In this document: piece by piece, positions 17,691 through 26,670 of the stretch | How the letters are laid out: each line of letters starts with the position of its first letter | Position numbering within the stretch: position 1 is the first letter of the stretch | The notes under the pieces: generated by a model | The model's input: the letters and a program-made list of their open reading frames with translations, nothing else | Database searches by the model: none | Told to the model about the DNA's origin: nothing | Assembly: GCA_934654835.1 (NCBI GenBank) | Contig: CAKUGY010000005.1 | Location: forward strand, 62,001-126,000 | Origin: an uncultured Collinsella sp. | GTDB taxonomy: Bacteria > Actinomycetota > Coriobacteriia > Coriobacteriales > Coriobacteriaceae | Reading direction: 5' to 3' | Length of the DNA stretch: 64,000 nucleotides | Position numbers and translations under genes: made by a program

Positions 17691-20348
17691 ATGAGTGCTG
17701 ACTACCCGTCAATGACTACGGCCGAGATCCGCTCTAAGTTCCTCAACTTCTTTGAGGAGCGCGGTCTTAAGCTCTATCCTTCTTCGTCCCTCGTTCCCGA
17801 CGATCCTTCGCTGCTGCTTGCCAACGCCGGCATGAACCAGTTTAAGGAGTACTACCAGGGCAAGAAGACCATGAAGGAGATCGGCGCGATCTCCTGCCAG
17901 AAGTGCGTCCGCACCAACGATATCGATTGCATCGGCGAGGATGGCCGTCACCTGTCCTTCTTCGAGATGCTCGGCGATTTCTCCTTTGGTGGCGTCTCCA
18001 AGCAGCAGGCATGCGCCTGGGCTTTTGAGCTCATTACCAAGGAGTTCAAGCTGCCGCTCGACCGCCTGTACTTCACCGTCTTTACCGAGGACGACGAGAC
18101 CCACGACGTGTGGCGTTCCCTGGGCGTTGCCGAGGACCACATCTCCCGTCTGGGCGAGGATGACAACTTCTGGGCCGCTGGCCCCACCGGCCCCTGCGGT
18201 CCGTGCTCCGAGATCTACTTTGACATGGGCGAAGAGGTCGGCTGCGGTAAGCCCGACTGCAAGCCCGGCTGCGACTGCGACCGCTTCCTGGAGTTCTGGA
18301 ACCTCGTGTTTACCCAGTACGACCGCCAGGAGGACGGCTCCATGCCGGAGCTGCCGCACCGCAACCTCGATACGGGCATGGGCCTGGAGCGCATGGCCGC
18401 TATCATGCAGCACAAGACCGCCAACTACGATGGCGATCTGATGCAGCACCTCATCAAGCTGGGCGAGGAGATCAGCGGCAAGACTTATGTCGCCGACGAT
18501 TACTCCGGTGCCAGCCGCTCTCTGCGCATTATCGCCGACCACTCCCGTGCCGTCGACTTTATGATCTCGGACGGCATCCTGCCCGGTAACGAGGGCCGCG
18601 AGTACGTCCTGCGCCGCCTGCTCCGTCGCGCCGTGTTCCACGGCCGCCTGCTGGGCATTGAGGGCGCCTTCCTGACCAAGTTTATCGACGAAGTCAACGC
18701 TCAGATGGGCGAGGCCTATCCCGAGCTGCTCAAGAACGTCGCACTCGTCAAGGGCATTGTTGCCTCCGAGGAGGAGCGCTTCTCCACGACGCTCGACAAC
18801 GGCCGCGTCTACCTGGACGAGGCTCTGGCAGCGCTTTCCGAGGGCGCCGTCCTTCCGGGCGATGTTGCCTTTAAGCTGCACGACACCTTTGGTTTCCCCA
18901 TCGACCTGACCGTCGAGATCGCCGGCACTGCCGGTCACGACGTCGACATGGACGGCTTTACCGCCTGCATGGAGGATCAGAAGGCCCGCGCTCGCGCCAA
19001 CGCCAAGGGTGATGCCTGGGGCAGCTTCAACGACGTGTGGGTCGAGCTTTCCGACAAGGTCGCCGCGACCGAGTTCGACGGCTATGACAACGATGTGATC
19101 GAAGGCGCCAAGGTTGTCGCCATCGTGCGTAACGGCGAGTCCGTCGAGTCCGTTGCCGCCGGCGAGGACGTTGAGGTCGTGCTCGATCGCACCCCGTTCT
19201 ACGCCGAGATGGGCGGCCAGCAGGGCGACGCCGGCGAGCTTTCCGCCGAGGGCGTTGTGCTGACCGTTGTCGACACCAAGAACCACAACGGCCTGTATGC
19301 CCACGTCGCACACGTTGCCGAGGGCACGCTGACCGTCGGTGCTGCCGTGACCGCCGCTCTCGACGCCGAGCGCCGTGGCTTCCTGCGCCGCAACCACACC
19401 GCCACGCACCTGCTCGACGCCGCCCTTAAGCAGGTCTTGGGCGAGCATGTCTCCCAGGCCGGCTCGCTGGTGACGCCCGAGCACCTGCGCTTTGACTTCA
19501 CGCACTTCGAGGCCCTGTCTTCCGAGCAGCTCAAGGCTGTCGAGGACCTGGTCAACCAGCAGACCTTTGCTTCCAAGCCGGTTGTGACCCGCGTCATGGG
19601 CATCGATGAGGCCAAGGCCGCCGGTGCTGTCGCCCTGTTTGGCGAGAAGTACGGAGACGTCGTCCGCGTCGTCTCCGTGGGCGCCGAGGACCAGCCGTTC
19701 TCCCGCGAGCTCTGCGGTGGTACGCATGCCGCCAACACTGCCGAGATCGGCCTGTTCAAGATCATTTCCGAGTCCTCCACGGGCTCGAACGTCCGCCGTA
19801 TCGAGGCCGTGACCTCCAAGGGCGCTCTCGACTACATGGCCGATCGCCTGGCACTCGTTGACGCCGCTGCCGCTGCGCTCAAGTGCCGCGTCGACGAGGT
19901 TCCCGCCCGTGTGGAGAACCTGCAGGCCGAGCTGCGCGAGACTTCCAACAAGCTCAAGAAGGCTCTGACCGGTGGCTCCTCCGATGCCATCTCCAGCGCC
20001 ATCGACGGCGCTGTCGAGCTCGACGGCTACAAGCTCGTTGTCGCTGAGCTTCAGGGTCTCGAGGCCGCTGACCTGCGTAACGTGTGGGACACCGTGCACC
20101 AGAAGGTTGCTGGCCCCGTCGCCTGCGTCGTCGCCAGCGTGACCGAGAAGGGCACTCCGGCCTTGCTCGCCGCCGGCTCCGACGATGCCGTCAAGGCCGG
20201 TTTCCACGCCGGTAACGTGATCAAGCAGATTGCGGGCCTCGTCGACGGTCGCGGTGGCGGCCGTCCCAACATGGCCCAGGCCGGTGGCAAGAATGCCGCC
20301 GGTATCGCCGATGCCCTCGCGGCCGCCAAGACCGCGCTCGGCGCCTAA
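17691..20348 (+). CDS. alaS: Alanyl-tRNA synthetase
   Basis: Charges tRNA-Ala; class II. The 885-residue protein has the catalytic core at the N-terminus (SADYPSMTTAEIRSKFLNFF onward). The editing domain carries the zinc motif HTATHLL near residue 568 and its partner CGGTH near residue 678. The C-terminal DHHA1-type region ends GRGGGRPNMAQAGG. The start at 17691 follows GAGGAG; the frame is open back to 17601 but through the leader hairpin. It begins a long same-strand run (ruvX, mltG, yqeG, aroK), and alaS-ruvX-mltG is a widespread gene order. Confidence 0.97.
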   Translation: MSADYPSMTTAEIRSKFLNFFEERGLKLYPSSSLVPDDPSLLLANAGMNQFKEYYQGKKTMKEIGAISCQKCVRTNDIDCIGEDGRHLSFFEMLGDFSFGGVSKQQACAWAFELITKEFKLPLDRLYFTVFTEDDETHDVWRSLGVAEDHISRLGEDDNFWAAGPTGPCGPCSEIYFDMGEEVGCGKPDCKPGCDCDRFLEFWNLVFTQYDRQEDGSMPELPHRNLDTGMGLERMAAIMQHKTANYDGDLMQHLIKLGEEISGKTYVADDYSGASRSLRIIADHSRAVDFMISDGILPGNEGREYVLRRLLRRAVFHGRLLGIEGAFLTKFIDEVNAQMGEAYPELLKNVALVKGIVASEEERFSTTLDNGRVYLDEALAALSEGAVLPGDVAFKLHDTFGFPIDLTVEIAGTAGHDVDMDGFTACMEDQKARARANAKGDAWGSFNDVWVELSDKVAATEFDGYDNDVIEGAKVVAIVRNGESVESVAAGEDVEVVLDRTPFYAEMGGQQGDAGELSAEGVVLTVVDTKNHNGLYAHVAHVAEGTLTVGAAVTAALDAERRGFLRRNHTATHLLDAALKQVLGEHVSQAGSLVTPEHLRFDFTHFEALSSEQLKAVEDLVNQQTFASKPVVTRVMGIDEAKAAGAVALFGEKYGDVVRVVSVGAEDQPFSRELCGGTHAANTAEIGLFKIISESSTGSNVRRIEAVTSKGALDYMADRLALVDAAAAALKCRVDEVPARVENLQAELRETSNKLKKALTGGSSDAISSAIDGAVELDGYKLVVAELQGLEAADLRNVWDTVHQKVAGPVACVVASVTEKGTPALLAAGSDDAVKAGFHAGNVIKQIAGLVDGRGGGRPNMAQAGGKNAAGIADALAAAKTALGA

Positions 20349-20365
20349 GAACTTAAGTAGTCGCT

Positions 20366-20794
20366 GTGGTCGCGCTCGCACTGGACATAGGGGAGACCAG
20401 GATTGGCATTGCCGTCTCGAGCCGTGATGGCAAGATGGCGATGCCCGTCAAGGTGCTCCCGGCTGCCGAGGTCACTGGTATGGCCAAGACGTTTCGCTAC
20501 CTGGTCGAGGACTATGAGCCCGACATTCTGGTAAGCGGACGTCCTCTGACCATGGCCGGTGAGCCCGGTCCCCAGGCCGAGCGCGTCGCCGCCGTGGCCC
20601 AAAAGATTGCCGACGAACTCGATCTTCCGCTGGAGTTTGAGGACGAGCGCCTGTCCTCGCAAGAGGCCAAGCGCATCCTGCGCGAGCAGGGACTCAACGA
20701 AAAGCAGATGAGGGGCAAGATTGACATGATCGCCGCCAGCCTGTTCTTGCAGACGTGGCTCGATCGCAAGAACGAGGAGGTCCATCATGTCTAG
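20366..20794 (+). CDS. ruvX: Putative pre-16S rRNA nuclease / Holliday junction resolvase YqgF
   Basis: A 142-residue RNase H-fold nuclease of the YqgF/RuvX family, linked to maturation of the 16S rRNA 5' end and earlier proposed as a junction resolvase. The first acidic residue is D7 in ALDIGETRIGIAVS. The middle acidic motif lies in DERLSS, and a C-terminal D near residue 118 (KIDMIAAS) completes the site. It starts with GTG at 20366, 15 bases after the alaS stop, and overlaps mltG by 8 bp. Confidence 0.9.
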   Translation: MVALALDIGETRIGIAVSSRDGKMAMPVKVLPAAEVTGMAKTFRYLVEDYEPDILVSGRPLTMAGEPGPQAERVAAVAQKIADELDLPLEFEDERLSSQEAKRILREQGLNEKQMRGKIDMIAASLFLQTWLDRKNEEVHHV

Positions 20795-22121
20795 CGCTTC
20801 CGATCCGCGCCAGCCGAATCGCCAGGGTCAGCCCGCACCGCGCCCCGCACAGCCCGGTCAGCGTCCGGTGCAGCCGACCCAACGTTCAGCTCAACAGCCG
20901 ACCGCCCGCTCCGCGCAGCCCGCTGGTGGTGCACGCTTTAGGCAGCAGGCGCCGACGCAGCGCGTGCAAACGCAGGCTCCGCAGTCACGCTCCCATGCAC
21001 ATCATGCCCATGGCACGCATGGCGTAGCTCCGGCCACGCGCTCGAGCTATAACTCGCACGCTCGCCGCGGTGCCCAAAAGAAGAGCTCCCCGGTGCCCAT
21101 GATTATCGGCGCCGTGGTGGCCGTGCTCGCGCTTGTGGCCATCGCTTTCTTTGTCGTACCGGCCGTTAAGGGTCTGTTCGCCGGCGAAGATGCGGGCGTC
21201 ACCGCGGGCCAGCAGGTCACGATCACGATTCCCGAAGGAGCTTCGGGCGACACCATCGCCTCGATTCTCTCCGAGAACCATATCGTCGAGAATCCCAAGG
21301 ATTATTACGCGGCGGTTAAAAAGCTCAACGCCGACATGTCGCTCAAGCCCGGCACCTACTCGTTCACCACGCTCATGGACGCGACCAAGGTCGTCCAGCA
21401 GCTCATGGAGGGCCCCAATGCCGGCTTCGACGCCCTGACGATCCCTGAGGGTCTGACGGTCGACCAGGTTGCCGACCGTGTTGCCGCGGCATATGACAGC
21501 ATTTCTAAGGAGGACTTCCTTAACCAGGCGAAGGCTTCCAACTACGTGGACGATTACAGCTTCCTCGAAGGCGCTGTAAACGACTCGCTCGAGGGTTTCC
21601 TGTTCCCCAAGACCTATTCGCTGGGTACGGATCCGAGTGCCGATGACGTAATCCGCGCCATGCTCGATCAGTTCAACACCGAGTACAAGACGCTCGACTT
21701 TGCCGGTTGCGAGGCTAAGATCAAGGAGCGCTACGGCGTGGAGATGTCCGATTACGACATCATCAACCTGGCTTCCATCGTCGAACGCGAGGGCCTCAAC
21801 GCCGAGCAGCGCGCGCATGTTGCTTCGGTGTTCTACAATCGCCTCGCCGGCAAGCTCGATGGCCTGCGCTATCTCAATAGCGATGCGACCATGATGTATG
21901 TCACCGGCGGCGAGGTTACTGCCGATGACCTGCAGAGCGATAGCCCGTACAACACCTATAAGCACGAGGGCCTGCCGCCCACACCCATTTGCTCTCCGTC
22001 GCTCGAGGCGCTCAAGGCCACGCTTGAGCCCACGGACTCCGATGACCTGTATTTCTACATCACGCAGGACGAGGAGTATTTCTCGCAGACCTACGAAGAG
22101 CATCAACAGTCTTGGAATTAA
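20787..22121 (+). CDS. mltG: Endolytic murein transglycosylase MltG
   Basis: Cuts nascent glycan strands and so sets their length. The 444-residue protein has an unusual cytoplasmic N-terminus of about 100 residues rich in Gln, Pro, Arg and His. One membrane helix follows (about 104-126), then a LysM-like segment and the YceG domain. The catalytic glutamate lies in LASIVEREG near residue 333, and the typical SPYNTYKHEGLPPTPI block is present. The long basic Q/P-rich N-terminus may dock other cell-wall proteins; that is inference. It overlaps ruvX and is followed two bases later by yqeG. Confidence 0.94.
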   Translation: MSSASDPRQPNRQGQPAPRPAQPGQRPVQPTQRSAQQPTARSAQPAGGARFRQQAPTQRVQTQAPQSRSHAHHAHGTHGVAPATRSSYNSHARRGAQKKSSPVPMIIGAVVAVLALVAIAFFVVPAVKGLFAGEDAGVTAGQQVTITIPEGASGDTIASILSENHIVENPKDYYAAVKKLNADMSLKPGTYSFTTLMDATKVVQQLMEGPNAGFDALTIPEGLTVDQVADRVAAAYDSISKEDFLNQAKASNYVDDYSFLEGAVNDSLEGFLFPKTYSLGTDPSADDVIRAMLDQFNTEYKTLDFAGCEAKIKERYGVEMSDYDIINLASIVEREGLNAEQRAHVASVFYNRLAGKLDGLRYLNSDATMMYVTGGEVTADDLQSDSPYNTYKHEGLPPTPICSPSLEALKATLEPTDSDDLYFYITQDEEYFSQTYEEHQQSWN

Positions 22122-22123
22122 TC

Positions 22124-22621
22124 ATGAGGATTTTCAGCCCCAAACGATACGTTGCCTCGGTCGACCGCATCGACCTCGATACCCTGTGGGCCGACGGCAA
22201 GCGCGCCATTTTGCTCGATCGCGATAACACCCTGGTGCCGCGCGATACCGAGCAGGTGCCCGCTGCGGTTTCCGCCTGGCTCGAGTCTGCCCACGCCAAG
22301 GGCTTTAAGCTGTGCATGGTGTCCAACAACTGGCATCGCGACCAGGTCATGGCATCGGCTCACGAGCTGGGGCTCGAAGCCATCAGCCATGCCATGAAGC
22401 CGGCTCCGTTTGCCCTCAAGGCCGGTCTTAAGCGCTTGGGCGCCACGGCCGACGAGGCCGTGTTGATCGGCGATCAGCTGTACACCGACGTGTGGGGCGG
22501 CAACTTTGCCGGAGTCGATACGATCCTGGTAAAGCCGCAGGCTACTCAGGACCTGTGGTATACGCAGATTTTCCGTATCTTTGAGCGCCGGGCTCTGCGC
22601 GACCTTCCCTGCGAGGAATAG
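22124..22621 (+). CDS. YqeG-family HAD IIIA phosphatase
   Basis: A 165-residue HAD-superfamily phosphatase of the YqeG type. Motif I is LLDRDNTLV with D32 and D34. Motif II is the MVSNN strand, and the GDQLYTDVWGGN block near 120 supplies the motif IV aspartates. Substrates of bacterial YqeG are uncertain; related mitochondrial and cyanobacterial proteins dephosphorylate phosphatidylglycerol phosphate, so a phospholipid role is possible. The start at 22124 is two bases past the mltG stop. An in-frame ATG at 22112 lies within mltG. Confidence 0.85.
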   Translation: MRIFSPKRYVASVDRIDLDTLWADGKRAILLDRDNTLVPRDTEQVPAAVSAWLESAHAKGFKLCMVSNNWHRDQVMASAHELGLEAISHAMKPAPFALKAGLKRLGATADEAVLIGDQLYTDVWGGNFAGVDTILVKPQATQDLWYTQIFRIFERRALRDLPCEE

Positions 22622-22629
22622 GTTTCGTC

Positions 22630-23163
22630 ATGTCCCAGCACACCAAGCACGGCTGCGACCATATCTTCTTTATCGGCTTTTTGGGCGCGGGCAAATCGAC
22701 GCTGGCGCGCAACGTGGGCACTATGTTCAAGCGTCGGTTTATCGATACCGATCGCCTGGTCGTGCGCCGCTGTGGCAAGTCGGTAACCGAGATTTTTGAG
22801 ACCGAGGGCGAGGAGCGTTTTCGCGAACTCGAGACCTCGGCACTGCGGTCCCTCCAAAGCGAACGCAGCCTGCTGGTTTCGTGCGGGGGCGGCATTGTCG
22901 AGACACCGGTGAACATTGAACTCATGCACGAGATGGGTACGTGCGTGTACCTCGAGGGCGACTTTGAGGACTCAATACGCCAGATTCGCCGTTCCGACAC
23001 ACGCCCCGATTTTCGCTCGCCCGAGCATGCGGCGCGCCTGTTCGAGCATCGACGCCCGTTGTATCGTCAAGCGGCCGACATTACCCTCGATATTCGCAAT
23101 AAGTCCTTCGAGGACGTTTCCTATGTTTGTGCCGAGATGCTTTTGGAGCGTGGACTGCTATGA
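22630..23163 (+). CDS. aroK: Shikimate kinase
   Basis: Phosphorylates shikimate with ATP in the chorismate pathway. The 177-residue protein has the P-loop GFLGAGKST at 16-24 and the DTDR substrate-binding motif near 41. The E-RFRELE block and SCGGG near 86 (shikimate-binding glycines) are also present, so this enzyme appears intact. It overlaps the next gene, an AroB relative, by 4 bp, which is the normal aroK-aroB order. That next protein looks catalytically dead, however, so whether chorismate is made here is uncertain. Confidence 0.9.
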   Translation: MSQHTKHGCDHIFFIGFLGAGKSTLARNVGTMFKRRFIDTDRLVVRRCGKSVTEIFETEGEERFRELETSALRSLQSERSLLVSCGGGIVETPVNIELMHEMGTCVYLEGDFEDSIRQIRRSDTRPDFRSPEHAARLFEHRRPLYRQAADITLDIRNKSFEDVSYVCAEMLLERGLL

Positions 23164-24269
23164 TTCGCCGTCAACTTATCAATTTTCAAAACCGCAGCGT
23201 CGATGTTCGCGTCGGGTTTGGCGCGTTTAGCGAGCTGTCTCGCATGTTTGCCTCGGTCGTGGGCAAGCCCAAGCGTGCGATGGTGGTCTGGAATGCCGTC
23301 ATGTCAGAGCGCTTTGGCGAGGCCGTTGAGCATGCGCTGATCGATGCGGGCTTTGCCTTCTCGCAGCTATCGCTCGAGGTTTCGACCGCCGGTGCGACCC
23401 TGGCCGACGCCGATGCTATCTTTGGCGCCCTTTCGGCCAATGGCATTACCTGCGACGACCTTGTTGTCGCCGTTGGCGATGCGGCGACCTGTTCGGTCGT
23501 TTGCTGGTGCGCCAACCAGTGGTGCGGTCGCACCGAGTGTGCCCTGCTGCCGACGACCTTCGACGCTATGCTCACCGCCGCCACGACCATGGAGCCGCTG
23601 GTTGCCTCGGCTGCGAATGCGCTTCCCGCTATCGCGTTCCGTCCCGAGCCGGGATTGGTCGTGTGTAACCTCGATCTTGTTCTCGGGGCCGAGTCCGAGG
23701 ACCTTAAGCGCGGGTATGCCGTGCTCGTTGGTACTATGCTTTCGAGCAGCAAGTCGCGCTGGAACCAGTTTACCGAGACCGTCCCCGAGATTCTTGCGGG
23801 TGAGGAGGTCGCGCTCGTCAATGCCGTGCAGTGGTCCCAGACCGCGCGCAAGGACGTACTGATGGCAACGAACCCCAGTGCTCGCCATGCGCTCGACTTT
23901 GGCAAGACGGGGGAGCGCACGCTGCGCGTCTGCCTGGGCGATGCTGCGGTGGACATTCCTGCGTATCAGCTGCTGTCCGAGGGCATGCGTTTTGAGGCGC
24001 GCCTTGCCCACGATGCCTGCGATTTCGATATCGATTACGTCTTTGAGGTCGATGACTGCCTGGAGGACTTTGGTATCGAGGAGCTCGCCTTCGATCTGGA
24101 GCCTGCCGCATATATCGAGGAGTTCCGCAAACAGCAGTTTGCGCGCTCGAACCGCAGCATGCTGCCGTTGCCTGCGGCACTCGGTGCCATCCGCCTGACA
24201 AATGTCGAGGATGAGGTTCTCGAGCGTCATGCTCAGGCATACCTGGCTTCTCGCAAGGAACTTCTCTAA
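23160..24269 (+). CDS. 3-dehydroquinate synthase-like protein, catalytically degenerate
   Basis: A 369-residue protein that follows the AroB fold and order, but most active-site residues are changed. The NAD-binding GGGVxGD loop is reduced to AVGDAATC (about 102-109). PTT is kept but the following SSVGGKT is lost (PTTFDAMLTAAT). The AE-x2-K block is RGYAVLVG (184-191), lacking the metal-ligand Glu and the Lys. The GHTFGH block reads FGKTGE (247-252), losing both histidines, and the HGE motif is absent near 273. The frame is intact at normal length, so it is a maintained pseudoenzyme rather than a broken gene. It overlaps aroK by 4 bp. Family membership is an alignment made by eye. Confidence 0.7.
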   Translation: MIRRQLINFQNRSVDVRVGFGAFSELSRMFASVVGKPKRAMVVWNAVMSERFGEAVEHALIDAGFAFSQLSLEVSTAGATLADADAIFGALSANGITCDDLVVAVGDAATCSVVCWCANQWCGRTECALLPTTFDAMLTAATTMEPLVASAANALPAIAFRPEPGLVVCNLDLVLGAESEDLKRGYAVLVGTMLSSSKSRWNQFTETVPEILAGEEVALVNAVQWSQTARKDVLMATNPSARHALDFGKTGERTLRVCLGDAAVDIPAYQLLSEGMRFEARLAHDACDFDIDYVFEVDDCLEDFGIEELAFDLEPAAYIEEFRKQQFARSNRSMLPLPAALGAIRLTNVEDEVLERHAQAYLASRKELL

Positions 24270-24399
24270 GTTTATTGACATCCATCGTCTTTCGTATCAT
24301 GTTGAGGGGCGGGTTCAATCGGGTGCGGATCGCGTGCGATTTCGCCGCTCGGCTGAGACCCGTCCCGTCTTTATTGAGGACAACAAGAAAGGAATCTGC

Positions 24400-25530
24400 A
24401 TGTCTGAGTTTGCTGCCGGTCCTGCCGGTCGTATTGAGCGTGTCCGTGCCCTGATGGTCGAGCGCGGCTACGACGCTATCGTGGTGCGTGACGAGGCCAA
24501 TCTCCGTTGGCTCACGGGCGTGAAGGGCGTCTTCGACTATACCTTCGAGTTCCCGCACGCCGCGTTTATTACGGCCGACCAGTGCCTGTTCCACACCGAC
24601 TCGCGCTATCTCAACAGCTTTGAGGAGAATACGCCCGCCGGCAGCCCTTGGGTCTACGACATGGACGAGGGCACCATTCCCGGTTGGGTCGCCGGAAAGA
24701 TCGCGGCCAACAAGTGCCGTGTCTGCGCCGTCGAGGACGACATGCAGATCAACTTCTACCAGGGCATCCAGCGTGGTCTGGAGGACCGTTCCGTCGCCTG
24801 CATGTTGCCGCTGATGCATGACGACATCCGCAAGATGCGTGCCATCAAGGATGCCGAGGAGATCGAGCTCATGCGCCACGCGCAGTCGATCACCGACGCC
24901 GCCTTCCAGCACATGCTCGGCTTTATTAAGCCCGGTATGACCGAGAAGCAGGTCCGCAACGAGCTCGAGAACTTTATGTTTGCCAACGGCGCCGACAGCC
25001 TGGCCTTCGGTTCCATCGTGGCGAGTGGTCCCAACACCGCCAACCCGCATGCCGTCCCGAGCGACCGCGTGATCGAGAAGGGCGACTTCGTCCTCATGGA
25101 TTACGGCGCGGGCTACTGCGACTATCGCTCCGATATGACGCGTACCGTCGTGATGGGTGAGCCTACCCAAGAGCAGCTCGACCTGTACGCGCTCGTTCGC
25201 CGTACGCACGAGGAGTGCGTCGCCGCCATCCGTCCGGGCGTCGAGGGCAACGACATCTACAAGCTCTCCAAGAAGATCATCGGCGATGCCGGTTATGGCG
25301 ATTACTACAACCATGGCCTGGGCCACGGCGTTGGTATCGACATCCACGAGCTGCCCAACTTCAACCGCAGCAAGAACATCATCGAGGTCGGCTCGGTTGT
25401 CACCATGGAGCCCGGCGTCTACCTGCCCGGCGTGGGCGGCGTGCGCCTGGAGGACTACGGCGTCGTCACCGAGAACGGTTACGAGCCCTTCACCAAGACC
25501 CCGCACGATCTCCACGTCATCGATTGCTAA
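24400..25530 (+). CDS. M24-family aminopeptidase (Xaa-Pro peptidase type)
   Basis: A 376-residue metallopeptidase with a creatinase-like N-terminal domain (1-130) and a C-terminal pita-bread domain. The five metal ligands can be seen: Asp in MDYGAGYCDY (about 234), Asp in SDMTRT, His in HGLGHGVGID, Glu in TMEPGVYLP and Glu in VRLEDYG. It would release the first residue from X-Pro peptides. The start at 24400 follows AAGAAAGGA; the frame is open upstream to 24202 but there it overlaps the aroB-like gene. In many bacteria this gene precedes efp, as here. Confidence 0.93.
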   Translation: MSEFAAGPAGRIERVRALMVERGYDAIVVRDEANLRWLTGVKGVFDYTFEFPHAAFITADQCLFHTDSRYLNSFEENTPAGSPWVYDMDEGTIPGWVAGKIAANKCRVCAVEDDMQINFYQGIQRGLEDRSVACMLPLMHDDIRKMRAIKDAEEIELMRHAQSITDAAFQHMLGFIKPGMTEKQVRNELENFMFANGADSLAFGSIVASGPNTANPHAVPSDRVIEKGDFVLMDYGAGYCDYRSDMTRTVVMGEPTQEQLDLYALVRRTHEECVAAIRPGVEGNDIYKLSKKIIGDAGYGDYYNHGLGHGVGIDIHELPNFNRSKNIIEVGSVVTMEPGVYLPGVGGVRLEDYGVVTENGYEPFTKTPHDLHVIDC

Positions 25531-25539
25531 TACACCTCG

Positions 25540-25570
25540 GTAGATTTTAAGGCATGTCCCAAAAATCTAC
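25540..25570. repeat. GGGACA-type short hairpin, family E
   Basis: GTAGATTTT pairs with AAAATCTAC around a centre containing GGCATGTCCC. The reverse strand reads TTTTTGGGACATGCC, linking it to other hairpins in the window with the GGGACA core. Confidence 0.65.
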
Positions 25571-25579
25571 TTTTGTGGT

Positions 25580-25620
25580 GCGGGGCGTCCGAAATGATTC
25601 GGGCGCCCCGCGTTCTCTTT
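25580..25620 (+). terminator. Terminator between the M24 peptidase gene and efp
   Basis: A GC-rich stem GCGGGGCGTCCGAA with TTCGGGCGCCCCGC around ATGA is followed by GTTCTCTTTTT. Confidence 0.85.
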
Positions 25621-25630
25621 TTATGCGCTC

Positions 25631-25659
25631 GCTGCAGGCGCCGTCTGCAAGTGTATAAT
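25631..25659 (+). promoter_or_regulatory. Probable efp promoter
   Basis: A perfect TATAAT lies at 25654-25659, just after the terminator and 57 bases before the efp start. The -35 region (GCTGCA, 17 bases upstream) is a poor match. Confidence 0.55.
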
Positions 25660-25716
25660 TTCGGTCGTATGTAATTTGGACGCTTGTGCGTTCTGCCCAT
25701 AACAAGAAAGGTCGCT

Positions 25717-26280
25717 ATGCCTACCATTTCTACCGCCGACTTCAAGAACGGCCTCGGTCTCCGCATTAAGGACAAGGTCTACACCATCGTCGAGTTCCAG
25801 CACGTCAAGCCGGGCAAGGGCGGCGCGTTCGTGCGCTACAAGACCCGCGACATCAAGAGCGGCCGCGTCGTCGAGAACACCTGCAACGCCGGCACCAAGT
25901 TCGAGAGCGTCATGCTCACCACCCGTGAGTTCCAGTACCTCTACAACGACGGTTCCGACTACATCTTCATGGACAACGAGTCCTATGAGCAGGTTCCCGT
26001 TCCCGAGGACATGGTGGGCGAGAACTCCAAGTGGCTGCGTGAGAACGACACCTGCCAGCTTCTCTTCGCCGACGATGAGCTTATGGGCGTGACCCCGCCG
26101 ATGTTCATTGAGACCACCATTGTCCAGACCGACCCGGGCTTTAAGGGCGACACCGTCCAGGGTTCCACCAAGCCGGCCACCATCGACACCGGCGCTGTCA
26201 TCCAGGTCCCCATGTACCTCAACGAGGGCGAGGTCATCAAGGTTGACACCCGCGACGGCAAGTTCGTCTCCCGCGTCTAG
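25717..26280 (+). CDS. efp: Elongation factor P
   Basis: Rescues ribosomes stalled at polyproline. The 187-residue, three-domain protein has the tip loop HVKPGKGGAFVR with lysine at 34. PGKG-type loops occur in actinobacterial EF-P; no EpmA/EpmB modification genes are in view. The start at 25717 follows AAGAAAGG. It heads a run with asp23, nusB and xseB with short gaps. Confidence 0.96.
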   Translation: MPTISTADFKNGLGLRIKDKVYTIVEFQHVKPGKGGAFVRYKTRDIKSGRVVENTCNAGTKFESVMLTTREFQYLYNDGSDYIFMDNESYEQVPVPEDMVGENSKWLRENDTCQLLFADDELMGVTPPMFIETTIVQTDPGFKGDTVQGSTKPATIDTGAVIQVPMYLNEGEVIKVDTRDGKFVSRV

Positions 26281-26304
26281 CAACCAACTCTTCTAGGAGG
26301 ACTC

Positions 26305-26667
26305 ATGCCCCAGGAAATCAAGATTGACGGTATCGGCATTTCGCCCGATGTTCTGACCGCCATCGTCTCGCGCGCCGTGTCGGATGTCGAGGGCATCGCC
26401 TCCGTGGGCGTCAAGGACCTTGCCACCAACCTTGTCTCCATGATGCTTTCGTCCAAGGCCCCGGCTTCCGAGCCGGCGGTCGAGGCCGAGGTCATCGGCG
26501 ACAAGCTTGCGCTCACTGTGCGCGTCGTGGTGTTCTTTGGCTATCCGTTCAAGAAACTCGCCGAGGCCGTTCGCGCCGCCGTGGTCGCCGCCATCGATGC
26601 CCAGGTGGGCGTCGAGGTCGAGCGCGTTGACGTTTGTATCGACGGCCTCGTTTTCCCCAAGGAGTAA
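26305..26667 (+). CDS. Asp23/Gls24 family envelope stress protein
   Basis: A 120-residue Asp23/Gls24 (DUF322) family protein with the typical IDGIGISPDVLTAIVSRAVSDVEGIASVG opening and a V-x-V beta pattern after it. Such proteins are associated with envelope homeostasis, and in many Gram-positives one copy sits between efp and nusB, exactly as here. It has no membrane segment. A ribosome site CTAGGAGG precedes the ATG. Confidence 0.9.
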   Translation: MPQEIKIDGIGISPDVLTAIVSRAVSDVEGIASVGVKDLATNLVSMMLSSKAPASEPAVEAEVIGDKLALTVRVVVFFGYPFKKLAEAVRAAVVAAIDAQVGVEVERVDVCIDGLVFPKE

Positions 26668-26670
26668 CCT

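Noticed and set aside
17709..20381. An 890-codon open frame antisense to alaS
   Set aside because: Same GC-codon mirror effect; alaS on the other strand is unmistakable.
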